From: Spirochaetales bacterium | GTDB taxonomy: Bacteria > Spirochaetota > Leptospiria > Leptospirales > Leptonemataceae | Length of the DNA stretch: 64,000 bases | Assembly (NCBI GenBank): GCA_015075425.1 | Contig: JABTUL010000001.1 | Coordinates: forward strand, 1,798,001-1,862,000 | Reading direction: 5' to 3' | Part shown: in pieces, positions 17,423 through 26,118 of the stretch | How positions within the stretch are numbered: position 1 is the first letter of the stretch | Layout of the letters: the number at the start of each line of letters is the position of its first letter | Program-made: the position numbers and the translations under genes | Notes under the pieces: generated by a model | What the model was told of the DNA's origin: nothing | Database searches by the model: none | What the model saw: the letters and a program-made list of their open reading frames with translations, nothing else

Positions 17423-18099
17423 TCAAGGAATACGGCCATTCTCACCGCGGGCGCGCCATCAACCTCAAGCGCCTCAGTGAAGGCGAACATCCCGTCCTTG
17501 TGCTGGCCGGAGTTCATGGCGATGAGCCCGAAGGATATTTGCTGCTCGAACGTCTGGAAAAAGAAATCGTAAGCGGTGGCGAACTGGACAGGCGTATCTC
17601 CCTTTTCTCCTGCAGCCGCATCAACCCCGATGGCTGTGAAAAAAACCGGCGGACCAATGAACGCAATGTGGACTTGAACCGCAATCTACCCACCCGGGAC
17701 TGGCAGGCCGACTTTTCCAATGTGCGCTACTACCCCGGTGAAGCTCCGGGCAGCGAACCGGAAACCAGGGCCACCCTGAACATGATTGCCGATCTACAAC
17801 CCCTGGTAATTTTTTCTTTGCATTCTTATGAACATCCCATGATCAACTACAACGGGCCCTGCCTTGACCTCGCCGAAGAGATGCAAAAGCACAACGGACT
17901 GCACCCCAAAGGAGACATCGGCTATCCCACTCCGGGTAGCCTTGGAACCTGGGGTGGCTTTGAACGCTCCCTGCCGGTAATTACCCTGGAGATCCAGCGC
18001 GATCAAAAAGAGCATCACGTCTGGGAGCAGCACTGGCGCGGCCTTGTAGCCGGAATGAATTTTGCGTTAAACTACGCCGGACGCGCCAAACAACGATAA
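17419..18099 (+). CDS. M14-type zinc carboxypeptidase (MpaA-like murein peptide amidase), apparent CTG start
   Basis: About 226 residues if started at CTG 17419. The zinc site HGDEPEG, the DLNRN segment (Arg/Asn substrate binding), the downstream HSYEHP His and TLEIQRD Glu identify an M14 peptidase of the MpaA/succinylglutamate-desuccinylase type, which trims peptidoglycan peptides. The first conventional start, GTG 17500, would fall within the beta strand just before the zinc His. Upstream, IKEYGHSHRGRAINLKRL is in frame and looks like the YGxSxxGR start of MpaA. CTG 17419 overlaps the ugd stop as CTGA and has GGAGGGA at 17407-17413. It precedes dapD, consistent with recycling diaminopimelate. 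Confidence 0.8.
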   Translation: MIKEYGHSHRGRAINLKRLSEGEHPVLVLAGVHGDEPEGYLLLERLEKEIVSGGELDRRISLFSCSRINPDGCEKNRRTNERNVDLNRNLPTRDWQADFSNVRYYPGEAPGSEPETRATLNMIADLQPLVIFSLHSYEHPMINYNGPCLDLAEEMQKHNGLHPKGDIGYPTPGSLGTWGGFERSLPVITLEIQRDQKEHHVWEQHWRGLVAGMNFALNYAGRAKQR

Positions 18100-18115
18100 A
18101 CCGGGCAGGACTACC

Positions 18116-18934
18116 ATGGAAGTAAAAGAACTCTCAGCCATCATTTCGGAAACCTACCAGGACCGGTCCCTCCTTCAAAAAAATAAAGAGGCCGTTCTTG
18201 AGGCTCTGGCACTGCTACACCAGGGACAGATTCGCGTGGCTACCCGGCAGAAACCTGGTGTCTGGACGGTGAATGCCTGGGTTAAGGAAGCCATTCTTTT
18301 GTACTTTGCGATCCAGCCTATGGAGCAGATGGAGGCCGGCATTTTCTCTTTCTATGATAAAATACCGTTACGAACAGACTACGCCCGTGCCGGTGTTCGC
18401 GCGGTGCCGCCGGCGGTGAGTCGTTACGGTTCTTTCATTGAAAAGGGAGCCGTGCTCATGCCCTCCTACGTGAACATTGGTGCTTATGTCGCCTCCGGGA
18501 CCATGGTCGACACCTGGGCTACGGTGGGCAGCTGTGCACAGATTGGCCAGAACGTACACCTCTCCGGTGGCGTGGGCATCGGGGGCGTGCTTGAGCCACC
18601 GCAAGGAGCACCGGTCATCATTGAAGATGGTGCTTTTCTGGGCTCTCGAGCCATTGTCGTGGAAGGGGTCATCGTGGAAGAAGGAGCGGTTCTCGGGGCC
18701 AATGTGACCATAACTGCATCCACTCCCATCGTGGATGTGACCGCAGAAAAGGAAATCGTGCATAGAGGGCGTGTTCCGGCTCGCAGTGTGGTCATTCCAG
18801 GTATGCGTATGAAGCAGTTTGCTGCGGGCTCCTACGGCACTCCGGCAGCGCTTATCATTGGCCGGCGCAGTGAAAGCACCGATCAAAAAACCTCTCTCAA
18901 CCAGGCCCTGCGGGATTTTGAGGTGAGCGTTTAG
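18116..18934 (+). CDS. dapD: 2,3,4,5-tetrahydropyridine-2,6-dicarboxylate N-succinyltransferase
   Basis: A 272-residue left-handed beta-helix acyltransferase. The hexapeptide repeats run from about residue 100 to 230, including YVNIGAYVASGTMVDTWATVGS and GGVGIGGVLEPPQ, both typical of DapD. It transfers succinyl from succinyl-CoA to tetrahydrodipicolinate in the lysine/meso-diaminopimelate pathway in the cytoplasm. It follows the M14 peptidase by 16 nt, linking cell-wall precursor synthesis with probable cell-wall peptide recycling. Confidence 0.95.
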   Translation: MEVKELSAIISETYQDRSLLQKNKEAVLEALALLHQGQIRVATRQKPGVWTVNAWVKEAILLYFAIQPMEQMEAGIFSFYDKIPLRTDYARAGVRAVPPAVSRYGSFIEKGAVLMPSYVNIGAYVASGTMVDTWATVGSCAQIGQNVHLSGGVGIGGVLEPPQGAPVIIEDGAFLGSRAIVVEGVIVEEGAVLGANVTITASTPIVDVTAEKEIVHRGRVPARSVVIPGMRMKQFAAGSYGTPAALIIGRRSESTDQKTSLNQALRDFEVSV

Positions 18935-18981
18935 CGGCTCAATTTTCGGGAATTTGTTGACGATCCTTTAACATAAAGCAA

Positions 18982-20382
18982 ATGGATCGTGTTATGAAAA
19001 CAATTCCTCTGTGGATCCTGCTCCTGCTACTTTCCTGTAACAGCCAGCGGATGGTCAAGGTCAAACAGGGCGGAACGGCCAACCCGGCCCCGGAAAAAAC
19101 AGAGGAGCGCAGTGCGCCCCTTTTGCGGGATCTGACTCTGGACAAAAGCGATGGGCCTGACGACGGCAGGTTTACTCTGGGGATCCGCGGTGAACGCATC
19201 ATGTATGGCTACCCGGTTCCTCTATCTACATCACACTTCATACTTCGCGTTGGCGAGCGCTTTGCCAGCAACTACGCTGGCCTCGGTGTAACTCACATCA
19301 AGAGTGAAAGAAAAACCGTGACCCATGATGGGGTTCCGGCCACTGAGATGCGATTTCGCTATCACGGTGTGGAACTGATCCAGCGCCTGATTCCTTTAAG
19401 CCGGGAGCGCACACCCCAGAGCGATCCAGCCGCCGTCCAGTACTACCGCATTGCCTATGAAATACGTAATCAGCACACAGAAAATCAGGATGTGGGCCTC
19501 ATGCTACTCATTGATACGATGATTGCAGACAATGATGCAGCTCCCGTGCAGCACTCCGGCCGCGTGGTCACTACGGAAGGCAAATATGAAGGTTCTACAG
19601 TTCCTGATGAAGTCCTGATCTATGAAGCCGGTCGGGACCTTTCCCGACTCACCGGACAGATGTTTCTTAAGTCCGGCGGATCTACAGCTCCCGATTCATT
19701 TTTCATAGGTCGTTGGCCGGTCTTTCATTCCGCCGTATGGGAAATCAATCCTCTGCCCGTGGTCTACGGAGACAGTGCTGTTGTTTTGCGCTGGTCACCG
19801 CAATCTCTGGGCGCCGGGAAGGAGCGCCTGCTTTCTACCATTTACGGGGTTCATCCCCATTCCGGCAGTGGACTTCGAGCGCTCTACGATACGCCATCGG
19901 AACAAAAGCGCATTGCCCTGTTCTTTGCATCGGGATCCTCGCGTATTTCCGAAGAAGGCAAAGAAGAAATACGCAAATTTTTGCGCGAACATCCTCCCGG
20001 CAAAGTACTGGGTGTTGTGGCTGAGGCCGGAGCGGACGCACCGGGTAGCGAACGCGGAAATTTGCAGTTGTCCAGAAGACGGGCAGAAGCCGTGCGGGCC
20101 TACCTGGGAACGCTGGGCATTGCAACGACTCATGTGATTCCCAAAGCCTACGGAGACACCCGGGCAAGCCAGGAAGTGCCCCGCAAAAAGCAGGACCTGG
20201 ATCTACCGGCCGAGCTCCTCTACCACGCCACCAGGGAAGCCACCGGTAAGAAGCTATCGGTGAAAGAGCACCTTCAGAAGTTGCTGGAAGAACGCTATAA
20301 AAAGGCATACGGGATTCGTGAATGGGGCAATCCGGAAGACCGGCGGGTGGATCTGATATTCTTCATCGAACCTGGGCGCTGA
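18982..20382 (+). CDS. OmpA-like domain lipoprotein
   Basis: A 466-residue protein (an ATG four codons in is equally likely) with a lipoprotein signal ending LLLLLSC near residue 20. Residues 50-330 form an unrecognised extracytoplasmic domain. Residues about 335-465 match the OmpA peptidoglycan-binding fold: FFASGSSRISEEG, NLQLSRRRAEAVRAYL, IPKAYGD and the terminal RRVDLIFF. About 60 extra residues are inserted between the last two motifs. It probably anchors the outer membrane to peptidoglycan. Its gene lies after dapD. Confidence 0.75.
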   Translation: MDRVMKTIPLWILLLLLSCNSQRMVKVKQGGTANPAPEKTEERSAPLLRDLTLDKSDGPDDGRFTLGIRGERIMYGYPVPLSTSHFILRVGERFASNYAGLGVTHIKSERKTVTHDGVPATEMRFRYHGVELIQRLIPLSRERTPQSDPAAVQYYRIAYEIRNQHTENQDVGLMLLIDTMIADNDAAPVQHSGRVVTTEGKYEGSTVPDEVLIYEAGRDLSRLTGQMFLKSGGSTAPDSFFIGRWPVFHSAVWEINPLPVVYGDSAVVLRWSPQSLGAGKERLLSTIYGVHPHSGSGLRALYDTPSEQKRIALFFASGSSRISEEGKEEIRKFLREHPPGKVLGVVAEAGADAPGSERGNLQLSRRRAEAVRAYLGTLGIATTHVIPKAYGDTRASQEVPRKKQDLDLPAELLYHATREATGKKLSVKEHLQKLLEERYKKAYGIREWGNPEDRRVDLIFFIEPGR

Positions 20383-20427
20383 ATTTTTCCGATTGATCTT
20401 TGATGACGAGCAGTCAGAATCGCCCGT

Positions 20428-22212
20428 ATGTCCCTCTTTGATCAGAAACTGCACGAACTCAAAGAAGATGTAGCCGCCAGTCCTCTCTACAATGAGGATC
20501 TGGCGCCGACCCGCATCCAGGAAAGGACCTGGAACAAATGGAATTTTGCTGCACTCTGGGTGGGCATGGCCGTTTGCATCCCCACCTACCTGCTGGCGGC
20601 TGACATGCTGCGCAACGGACTTTCCTGGCTCACCGCAATCCTGATTATTCTGGCCGGCAACGTCATCGTGGCCGTACCCATGGTGCTCAATGCTCATGCA
20701 GGAACTAAGTATGGCATACCTTTTCCCGTCTTTGGTCGCTCCGTTTTTGGTATTTACGGTGTTCACCTGCCGGCGATTCTTCGCGGCATTGTTGCCTGCG
20801 GCTGGTTTGGCATCCAGACCTGGGTGGGCGGCAAGGCCATCATCGCCCTGGGCCTTGTCCTTTACAATCCGGAACTGAGCTATCTATCCACAGTGCAGGC
20901 CAATCCGTGGCTCGAATTTTTAGGCTTTGGTATATTCTGGTTGATTCAGATGTATTTCGTTTATGCCGGAACGGAATCCATCAAGTGGCTGGAAAACTGG
21001 TCCGCCCCCATCCTTCTGGCCGTTGGCGTTGTGCTTCTGGTCTGGGCGATTTTTGTGGGCGGAAGTCTGGGACAGGTTCTGGAGAGATCGGCCGATTTTT
21101 CACGGCCAGCTGTCGTTCTCAAGCAAGAAGACCAGGGGCTCGTCGCCAGCTTTCCTTTGCAAAAAGACAGTTCCGGAAAGCTACGTGCGACAAAGTTTCG
21201 CTTCCAGATCCAGCGTGCCTCACAGAGCGAACTGCAGCAACCTCTAAAAGACAGGCCCTTTCAACCACTTACAGAAAGGGCCGTTATCCCGGGAAATTTT
21301 TCCGCAGAGGATACCATCTTATTTCAGTTCGCATCGGATAGCTATGTCTCCCCGGAAATTTTGACCGTGAACGTGACTCCGCCGGCCCGTGAACCAGGCT
21401 GGCTTACCATACTCTTCTGGCTGGCTGCCATGGTGGGCTACTGGGCAACGCTGGCTTTGAATATCCCGGACATCAGCCGCTACGCGAAAAGTCAATCGGA
21501 TCAACTCATCGGGCAGTTTCTGGGACTGCCGGTTACCATGATGTTCTACTCTTTCATTGGTGTGGCAGCCACCAGCGCGGCCATCATTGCTTTTGACCAT
21601 GTGCTTATTGTTCAGGATGCACCCTGGGATCCGGTGACCCTCATCTCCCTCATTGGCGGAAATCGGTTTACGGGGACGATTGGCCAGTTTGCCCTCCTTG
21701 TTGCCACGCTTTCCACCAATATAGCAGCCAACATTATCAGCCCCGCCAATTCCTTTGCCAATGTCTGGCCCAAAAAGATTAGCTGGCGCACCGGTGGCAT
21801 GATAGCCGGTGTTCTGGGCATCCTGCTCATGCCCTGGAAACTGACCGGTCTGATTGCCGGATTTCTGATCACTTACGGCTCGGTCCTTGGACCTGTGGTG
21901 GCGGTGATGATTGCCGATTACTATTTTCTACGTAAAACAGAACTTTCCCAGGCCGACCTGTACCGGGTTAACGGTGCCTACCACTTTCATTCGGGGTTTA
22001 ACTGGGTAAGCATTGCCGCAGCCACTCTGGGCGCGGTCCTTGTGCTTTTTTCCGGACAACTGGCCGCTTCAAGTCTCTTCTTTAAGGCTCTGAGTTACGG
22101 CGCCTGGTTCTCGGGATTTTTTATCAGTTTTCTTTGTTACTGGGTGCTGCTGCAAATCCCGGGGGTCCGCGCCCACATTACCGGTTCAGATGCCACTGCT
22201 TTTGTTGACTGA
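20428..22212 (+). CDS. NCS1-family nucleobase/cation symporter with a periplasmic insert
   Basis: A 594-residue permease of the Mhp1/allantoin-uracil family. Family features are WNKWNFAALWVGMAVC in TM1, FGxRSVFGIYGVHLPA, the GWFGIQTWVGG substrate region and MVGYWATLALNIPDISRYAKSQ in TM6. The family is usually near 480-500 residues; the excess is a hydrophilic block at about residues 220-322 between TM5 and TM6, predicted periplasmic. Substrate would be uracil, thymine, hydantoin or allantoin; the pyrimidine-degradation genes nearby favour uracil/thymine. Start at ATG 20428. Confidence 0.88.
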   Translation: MSLFDQKLHELKEDVAASPLYNEDLAPTRIQERTWNKWNFAALWVGMAVCIPTYLLAADMLRNGLSWLTAILIILAGNVIVAVPMVLNAHAGTKYGIPFPVFGRSVFGIYGVHLPAILRGIVACGWFGIQTWVGGKAIIALGLVLYNPELSYLSTVQANPWLEFLGFGIFWLIQMYFVYAGTESIKWLENWSAPILLAVGVVLLVWAIFVGGSLGQVLERSADFSRPAVVLKQEDQGLVASFPLQKDSSGKLRATKFRFQIQRASQSELQQPLKDRPFQPLTERAVIPGNFSAEDTILFQFASDSYVSPEILTVNVTPPAREPGWLTILFWLAAMVGYWATLALNIPDISRYAKSQSDQLIGQFLGLPVTMMFYSFIGVAATSAAIIAFDHVLIVQDAPWDPVTLISLIGGNRFTGTIGQFALLVATLSTNIAANIISPANSFANVWPKKISWRTGGMIAGVLGILLMPWKLTGLIAGFLITYGSVLGPVVAVMIADYYFLRKTELSQADLYRVNGAYHFHSGFNWVSIAAATLGAVLVLFSGQLAASSLFFKALSYGAWFSGFFISFLCYWVLLQIPGVRAHITGSDATAFVD

Positions 22213-22260
22213 CCCTGCGGCGTGGGGGGGAGCCACCATGAGCACGTAGCCGATCAGCTG

Positions 22261-22767
22261 CTACTCTCTTTCCGAAACGCTTTTAGGCTGCGCCCGGGCA
22301 AGTCGCACGATTGCGTACTCCATACGCAGCCGGGCCACGCGTTTTCCCCCATCAGAAGTGAACAGGGCCACCATGTGAACGCGGCTTTCCGTACGGCGGG
22401 TCTCGTAGACACGACAGTGCAATGTTCCCCCGCTTACCGGGCGCAAGTAGGTGATCGAACAGTTGGCGGAAACGCCGTAGTAGGTTCCGTCGCTCGTGGC
22501 CCACAGCAGCGCCCCCGCCAGCGTGTCTCCGAGCGCAAAGATTGTTGCACCGTGCATCAATCCTGCCACGTTCGCGCTCTCCCTTCGATAAGGTACGCTG
22601 CCGAGAATCTGCTCCGCGTCAATGTGTTCGATGCAAACGCCGAGAGCACCCGGCAGCACCCGGTCAATGAGGTTCTGGAGAAAGGCTTTGGGCTCGTCAG
22701 TCAGTTCCCCCTGGAGCCAATCCGGACAGGCCTGGCGGACCAGTTCCCGCAGAATGCTCAGCTCCAT
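22261..22767 (-). CDS. Hotdog-fold thioesterase (PaaI-like)
   Basis: A 168-residue protein with the hotdog central helix NVAGLMHGATIFALGDTLAGALLW and a following strand with VSANCSITYLRPV, both typical of PaaI/YiiD-type acyl-CoA thioesterases. Cytoplasmic; substrate unknown. It begins 3 nt after the cyclase gene, so the two are cotranscribed. It is convergent with the NCS1 permease gene across 48 nt in which no terminator was seen. Confidence 0.75.
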   Translation of the reverse strand: MELSILRELVRQACPDWLQGELTDEPKAFLQNLIDRVLPGALGVCIEHIDAEQILGSVPYRRESANVAGLMHGATIFALGDTLAGALLWATSDGTYYGVSANCSITYLRPVSGGTLHCRVYETRRTESRVHMVALFTSDGGKRVARLRMEYAIVRLARAQPKSVSERE

Positions 22768-22770
22768 TTT

Positions 22771-24879
22771 TTATTTTTGGCCAATTTCCAGGACCCCCTG
22801 CCAGTTATCGGGAACAGGACCGGACCCAATCTCAGAAATTCTGCGCTGATACAGCCGGGCCACACCGTCCTCGGGAAAAATCTGCAAAACTGCATCAAAG
22901 TTTTCTCGCGCGCGTTCAAAATTGCCAATTTTATACTGGACCAATCCCTGGAAGAGTTGGGTAGAAGATGCGTCTTTTTTTTCTTTGAGTTCGGGCGGGT
23001 CGGCTTCGTATATCTCAACGATCCCAACCGGATCCCGTTTCCCCTTGACCTGGATTGCACCGATTTCGCGCATGGCTACATTGCGGTAGCGTCGCAGAGC
23101 GTGCACAACCGGAGCGCTAATCAGGATTCCCACGCCACAGGATGCGGTGATCGCTTCCAGTCGCGATGCCAGGTTCACGCTATCTCCAATTACGGTGGTG
23201 CTCAGCCGGTTTTCCGTGCCGACCGTGCCCAGTACCATCTGTCCGGTATTGATACCGATGCCAATTTCTAGCGCTTGATAATTCAGATTGCGCCGGTGTT
23301 CGTTGAACACATCCAGAGCTTTACGCATATCGAGAGCGGCCGCCAGCGCGCGATCCGCAGAAACATGATCCGTGCGATCTTCAAAAAGTGCAATAATTGC
23401 GTCGCCAATAAATTTATCGACAAACCCCTGGTGTTCGTTGATCAGGGGCTCCATTCGCTTTAAATAGCTGTTGAGGAAGCGTAAGTTTTCTTCAGGTGTC
23501 ATAGTTTCCGATAGCGTTGTAAACGCGCGGATATCAGCAAAAAGCACGCTCATCTGTTTCAAGCTGGCATCACCCAGGCGCACATCCTGCACAGAATGGC
23601 GGCCCAGCAATTCAAGGAAGGGAGCGGGAACAAATCGCTCAAAGGCGCTGGCCTGAGACGCGAGGATCGTATTTTTTTGTGCCAGCTCCACATTCAGGCG
23701 ATCCGCAGTATTGAAAGCGCGGGCGTATCTATCTGCCAGCACCACTGCGATGTTTAAAATCATGATCAGAAAAAAATAGCGCGTCACATGCGGGAGTCCG
23801 GGAACCAGTCGCGCCGCGACGATATCATGAAAGGAGGCCAGCACCAGAAGCAAAATCCCGGCTAGAATCCGCCGCGCTTCAATGTTTTTTTGCCACGCAA
23901 AAACTATTGTGTAGCTTAAGATTCCCAGAGCCACCGGAATAAACGCAATTTGCCAGACAGAAAGGATCCGCGTCAGAAAAGCGAGGTCGGGGCTGAACAG
24001 AGCCGCCCCCAGCAGGACGCCAAACAGTGCGCAAACGGCAAGCGCTATGCTCGGGATGCGCCCCTGAAAGAACTGGCACAAAAAACAAATCAGCAGAGGC
24101 CCGGTGAGAATCAAAAGGCTCATCTCCGTTTTGAATTGAGCCAGGGGATATCCCGCCATGACCAGGTCGCGGCTGGGCATACGATTGAACCAGTAGCCGC
24201 AGATGACAAGGCAGAATAGCCCAAAATACAAATAGTGCCAGTCGCTCAAGCGCCGCGAAAATAACAGCAGATGGTACAATCCGGTTAGCAAATAAAACGC
24301 CAGCAGGATAAAGGAAATCGCTTCGGCATAATAATGACCGGCGAAAATTGTATTTGCCGGACCAATTTCAAATTGCGGGCCATACCAGCTAAATGTCGGA
24401 AGACGATCGCCGCGATATAGCGTCGCCACAATCACATACTTGCCCTCGCCTGGTGGGAGCGCGCCGATTGTTGTCATGATGCTCTGCCCCCAGGCAGTCT
24501 GTCCGGCAACTGCCCCATTGCTAAAAAATAACCTGCCATTAAGATAAAACTCAACTATATCAAAGGAAAGAAAATTTGTGCGAAGGGCCAGCGGCTGACC
24601 GCTGTACTTGTGCACAATGACACTCGGGATTTCCTTGCGCAGAGTGATCCAGCCATCAGGGGATAAATCTCGCAAATTGCGGAAGGGAATGGTAAGCTCT
24701 TTCCATTCCAGGCTTGTCCAGCTACTCGGGTGCGCATGCTTTCCAGGCGTATATTGCCAGATTCCGGCCATTGATTCCGCGCCGGAGCGCGAACAGGCGG
24801 GTAACGCGCAAAGCAAAGCGAAAATCAGGGCTTTGCCCGGTTTGTGCGCAAGCGATCCTGACTTGAAAAAATTGATCAT
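22771..24879 (-). CDS. 7TMR-DISM receptor adenylate/guanylate cyclase
   Basis: A 702-residue receptor enzyme. The N-terminus is a lipoprotein-like leader ending CALPAC (Cys29), followed by a periplasmic domain (30-175), seven transmembrane helices (about 180-385), a short linker helix, a class III cyclase domain (about 440-625) with metal Asp residues in VLFADI (D449) and IGDAI (D493), GIGINTGQMVLG and VIGDSVNLASRLE, then a TPR-like tail. It should make cAMP (or cGMP) in response to a periplasmic signal. Membrane-part motifs such as LYHLLLFSRR are shared with the phosphatase receptor at 5225. The hotdog thioesterase follows. Confidence 0.88.
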   Translation of the reverse strand: MINFFKSGSLAHKPGKALIFALLCALPACSRSGAESMAGIWQYTPGKHAHPSSWTSLEWKELTIPFRNLRDLSPDGWITLRKEIPSVIVHKYSGQPLALRTNFLSFDIVEFYLNGRLFFSNGAVAGQTAWGQSIMTTIGALPPGEGKYVIVATLYRGDRLPTFSWYGPQFEIGPANTIFAGHYYAEAISFILLAFYLLTGLYHLLLFSRRLSDWHYLYFGLFCLVICGYWFNRMPSRDLVMAGYPLAQFKTEMSLLILTGPLLICFLCQFFQGRIPSIALAVCALFGVLLGAALFSPDLAFLTRILSVWQIAFIPVALGILSYTIVFAWQKNIEARRILAGILLLVLASFHDIVAARLVPGLPHVTRYFFLIMILNIAVVLADRYARAFNTADRLNVELAQKNTILASQASAFERFVPAPFLELLGRHSVQDVRLGDASLKQMSVLFADIRAFTTLSETMTPEENLRFLNSYLKRMEPLINEHQGFVDKFIGDAIIALFEDRTDHVSADRALAAALDMRKALDVFNEHRRNLNYQALEIGIGINTGQMVLGTVGTENRLSTTVIGDSVNLASRLEAITASCGVGILISAPVVHALRRYRNVAMREIGAIQVKGKRDPVGIVEIYEADPPELKEKKDASSTQLFQGLVQYKIGNFERARENFDAVLQIFPEDGVARLYQRRISEIGSGPVPDNWQGVLEIGQK

Positions 24880-25095
24880 TCTTTCTCAATCGCGCCAGGA
24901 TCCCTGCCGGCAAACAAAAAGCGGGGCGCGCCTCTTACAAGGACTCTCAGGCCCAGGACAATTAGAAAGCAAGCAGTATCGGCGTTGGCTAAGGAAATTG
25001 TTGCTGAAGACCTGGGCGTAAGGGGCCGTCCACTCCAGATCCTGCGAAGCAATCATATGGACTTGTGGAGTGAATTGAGTCCATTGCCGTAATAT
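24880..25095. other. Intergenic region with no convincing gene
   Basis: About 215 bases upstream of the cyclase gene start and before the decayed Rpn-like gene. A plus-strand frame is open from about 24863 to 25092 and reads plausibly as protein in its second half (for example KQAVSALAKEIVAEDLG and ILRSNHMDLW), but no good start, no match to a known family and overlap with the cyclase start argue that it is at best a fragment of a lost gene. The cyclase promoter should lie here; no clear -35/-10 pair was recognised. Confidence 0.3.
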
Positions 25096-25925
25096 GTGAC
25101 CCATCCGCTGCGTGAGGAAATAGCACTCTTGCGGGGGGGGGCCTTGTCGTTTCTACGGATCACCTCAATTCGGAGGCTATCCGGAGCTATTTCAGCGTGC
25201 TCCATTATTTCAGGGAACATAATATTATCAGTTTCAAGTCGCTTGGAGACAGGGTTGGCCAGGAACACATCATTGAACTTCTGAGCTACTACGCTGGCTA
25301 CATCAACATGACGACCGGGGCCAGTCCAGACAATACGACGATCTCACTGATTGCAGGTAATCTGCCCCCCAAATCTATGGAGCCCTATACCCGCTATTGT
25401 AGAAACCAGAACCCGGGTCACTGGATCCTTGAATTGAACTTGCTGGAAATCCATGTGCTTGATCTCAAAGATCTTGCTCTTTCTGGTTATGATTCCTACT
25501 TTCTCACCGCCTACGCGCCGCCCGAGCGCCTGCCTGCTCTGGCGCAGATAGTCCAGCGCACGGATCCAGCCGGGCTCGAGAAAAATATTCTCGACAAACT
25601 CAAAGAATCACTCTACATACGTATCAAGAGTTTTGAGCCAGAGGATATGTGGGAGGGTATTATGCCAACAGCCATGGAAGCGGATATCACAGACCTGGTC
25701 ATGCCCTACCTTGAAAAAATCAGAGCCGAGAGCGAACTCAGAGGCAGGCAGGAAGGCAAGCTCGAGGGCAAGCTCGAGGGCAAGCTCGAGGGTAAGCTTG
25801 AAGGTATGCTCGAGGGCAAGCTTGAGACAGCGCGCCGCATGCGCAGACGCGGCCTGGACCTTGAAATCATAGCCGAAGACACCAACCTGACTCTGACAGA
25901 GCTAAAGGCTGCAGGGATCGAGTAA
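25096..25925 (+). pseudogene. Rpn-like (PD-(D/E)XK nuclease/transposase family) remnant, frameshifted at a G tract
   Basis: The longest start in the main frame is GTG 25197, giving 242 residues, but the frame is open from 25116 and reads VVSTDHLNSEAIRSYFSVLHY before that start. A short coding-like stretch in another frame (THPLREEIALLRGG) runs into it at a run of nine G at 25133-25141; ten or seven G would join the two. The C-terminal half has the charged EGKLEGKLEG tail common in Rpn recombination-promoting nuclease relatives. The N-terminal catalytic core is missing. Family assignment rests on overall style and the tail only. Confidence 0.45.
25755..25826 (+). repeat. Six tandem 12-bp repeats encoding EGKL units
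   Basis: Unit GGCAAGCTCGAG, three perfect copies then three with one to three changes. It keeps frame and encodes the charged helical tail of the Rpn-like protein. In-frame 12-bp units could expand or contract by slippage without breaking the frame. Confidence 0.9.
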
Positions 25926-26118
25926 AAGGCCGCAAACAGATCCGTACAGTCGATTGTCAGATTTCCACGGAATTTTTTGTCTATGCAGACATATTATCTT
26001 CACGTTTCCAGGTGCGAGCCGGTCTTCAGACCTGCTCGTACCGCGCTTTTTCTTGACAGCCCGCTTCGTCGGTCACTACTTTCCATCAGAATACATACCA
26101 GCAGTGTCCGGGGGAAAC

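Noticed and set aside
22222-23271. Plus-strand ORF of 349 codons opposite thioesterase and cyclase genes
   Set aside because: Antisense shadow; its composition is unlike protein and the minus-strand genes have diagnostic motifs.
25755-25826. CRISPR-like array
   Set aside because: Repeats are 12 bp and contiguous without spacers; they encode a protein tail.
25954-26118. N-terminal extension of dihydropyrimidinase
   Set aside because: No family similarity; ATG 26119 has a good ribosome-binding site and begins the conserved N-terminus.
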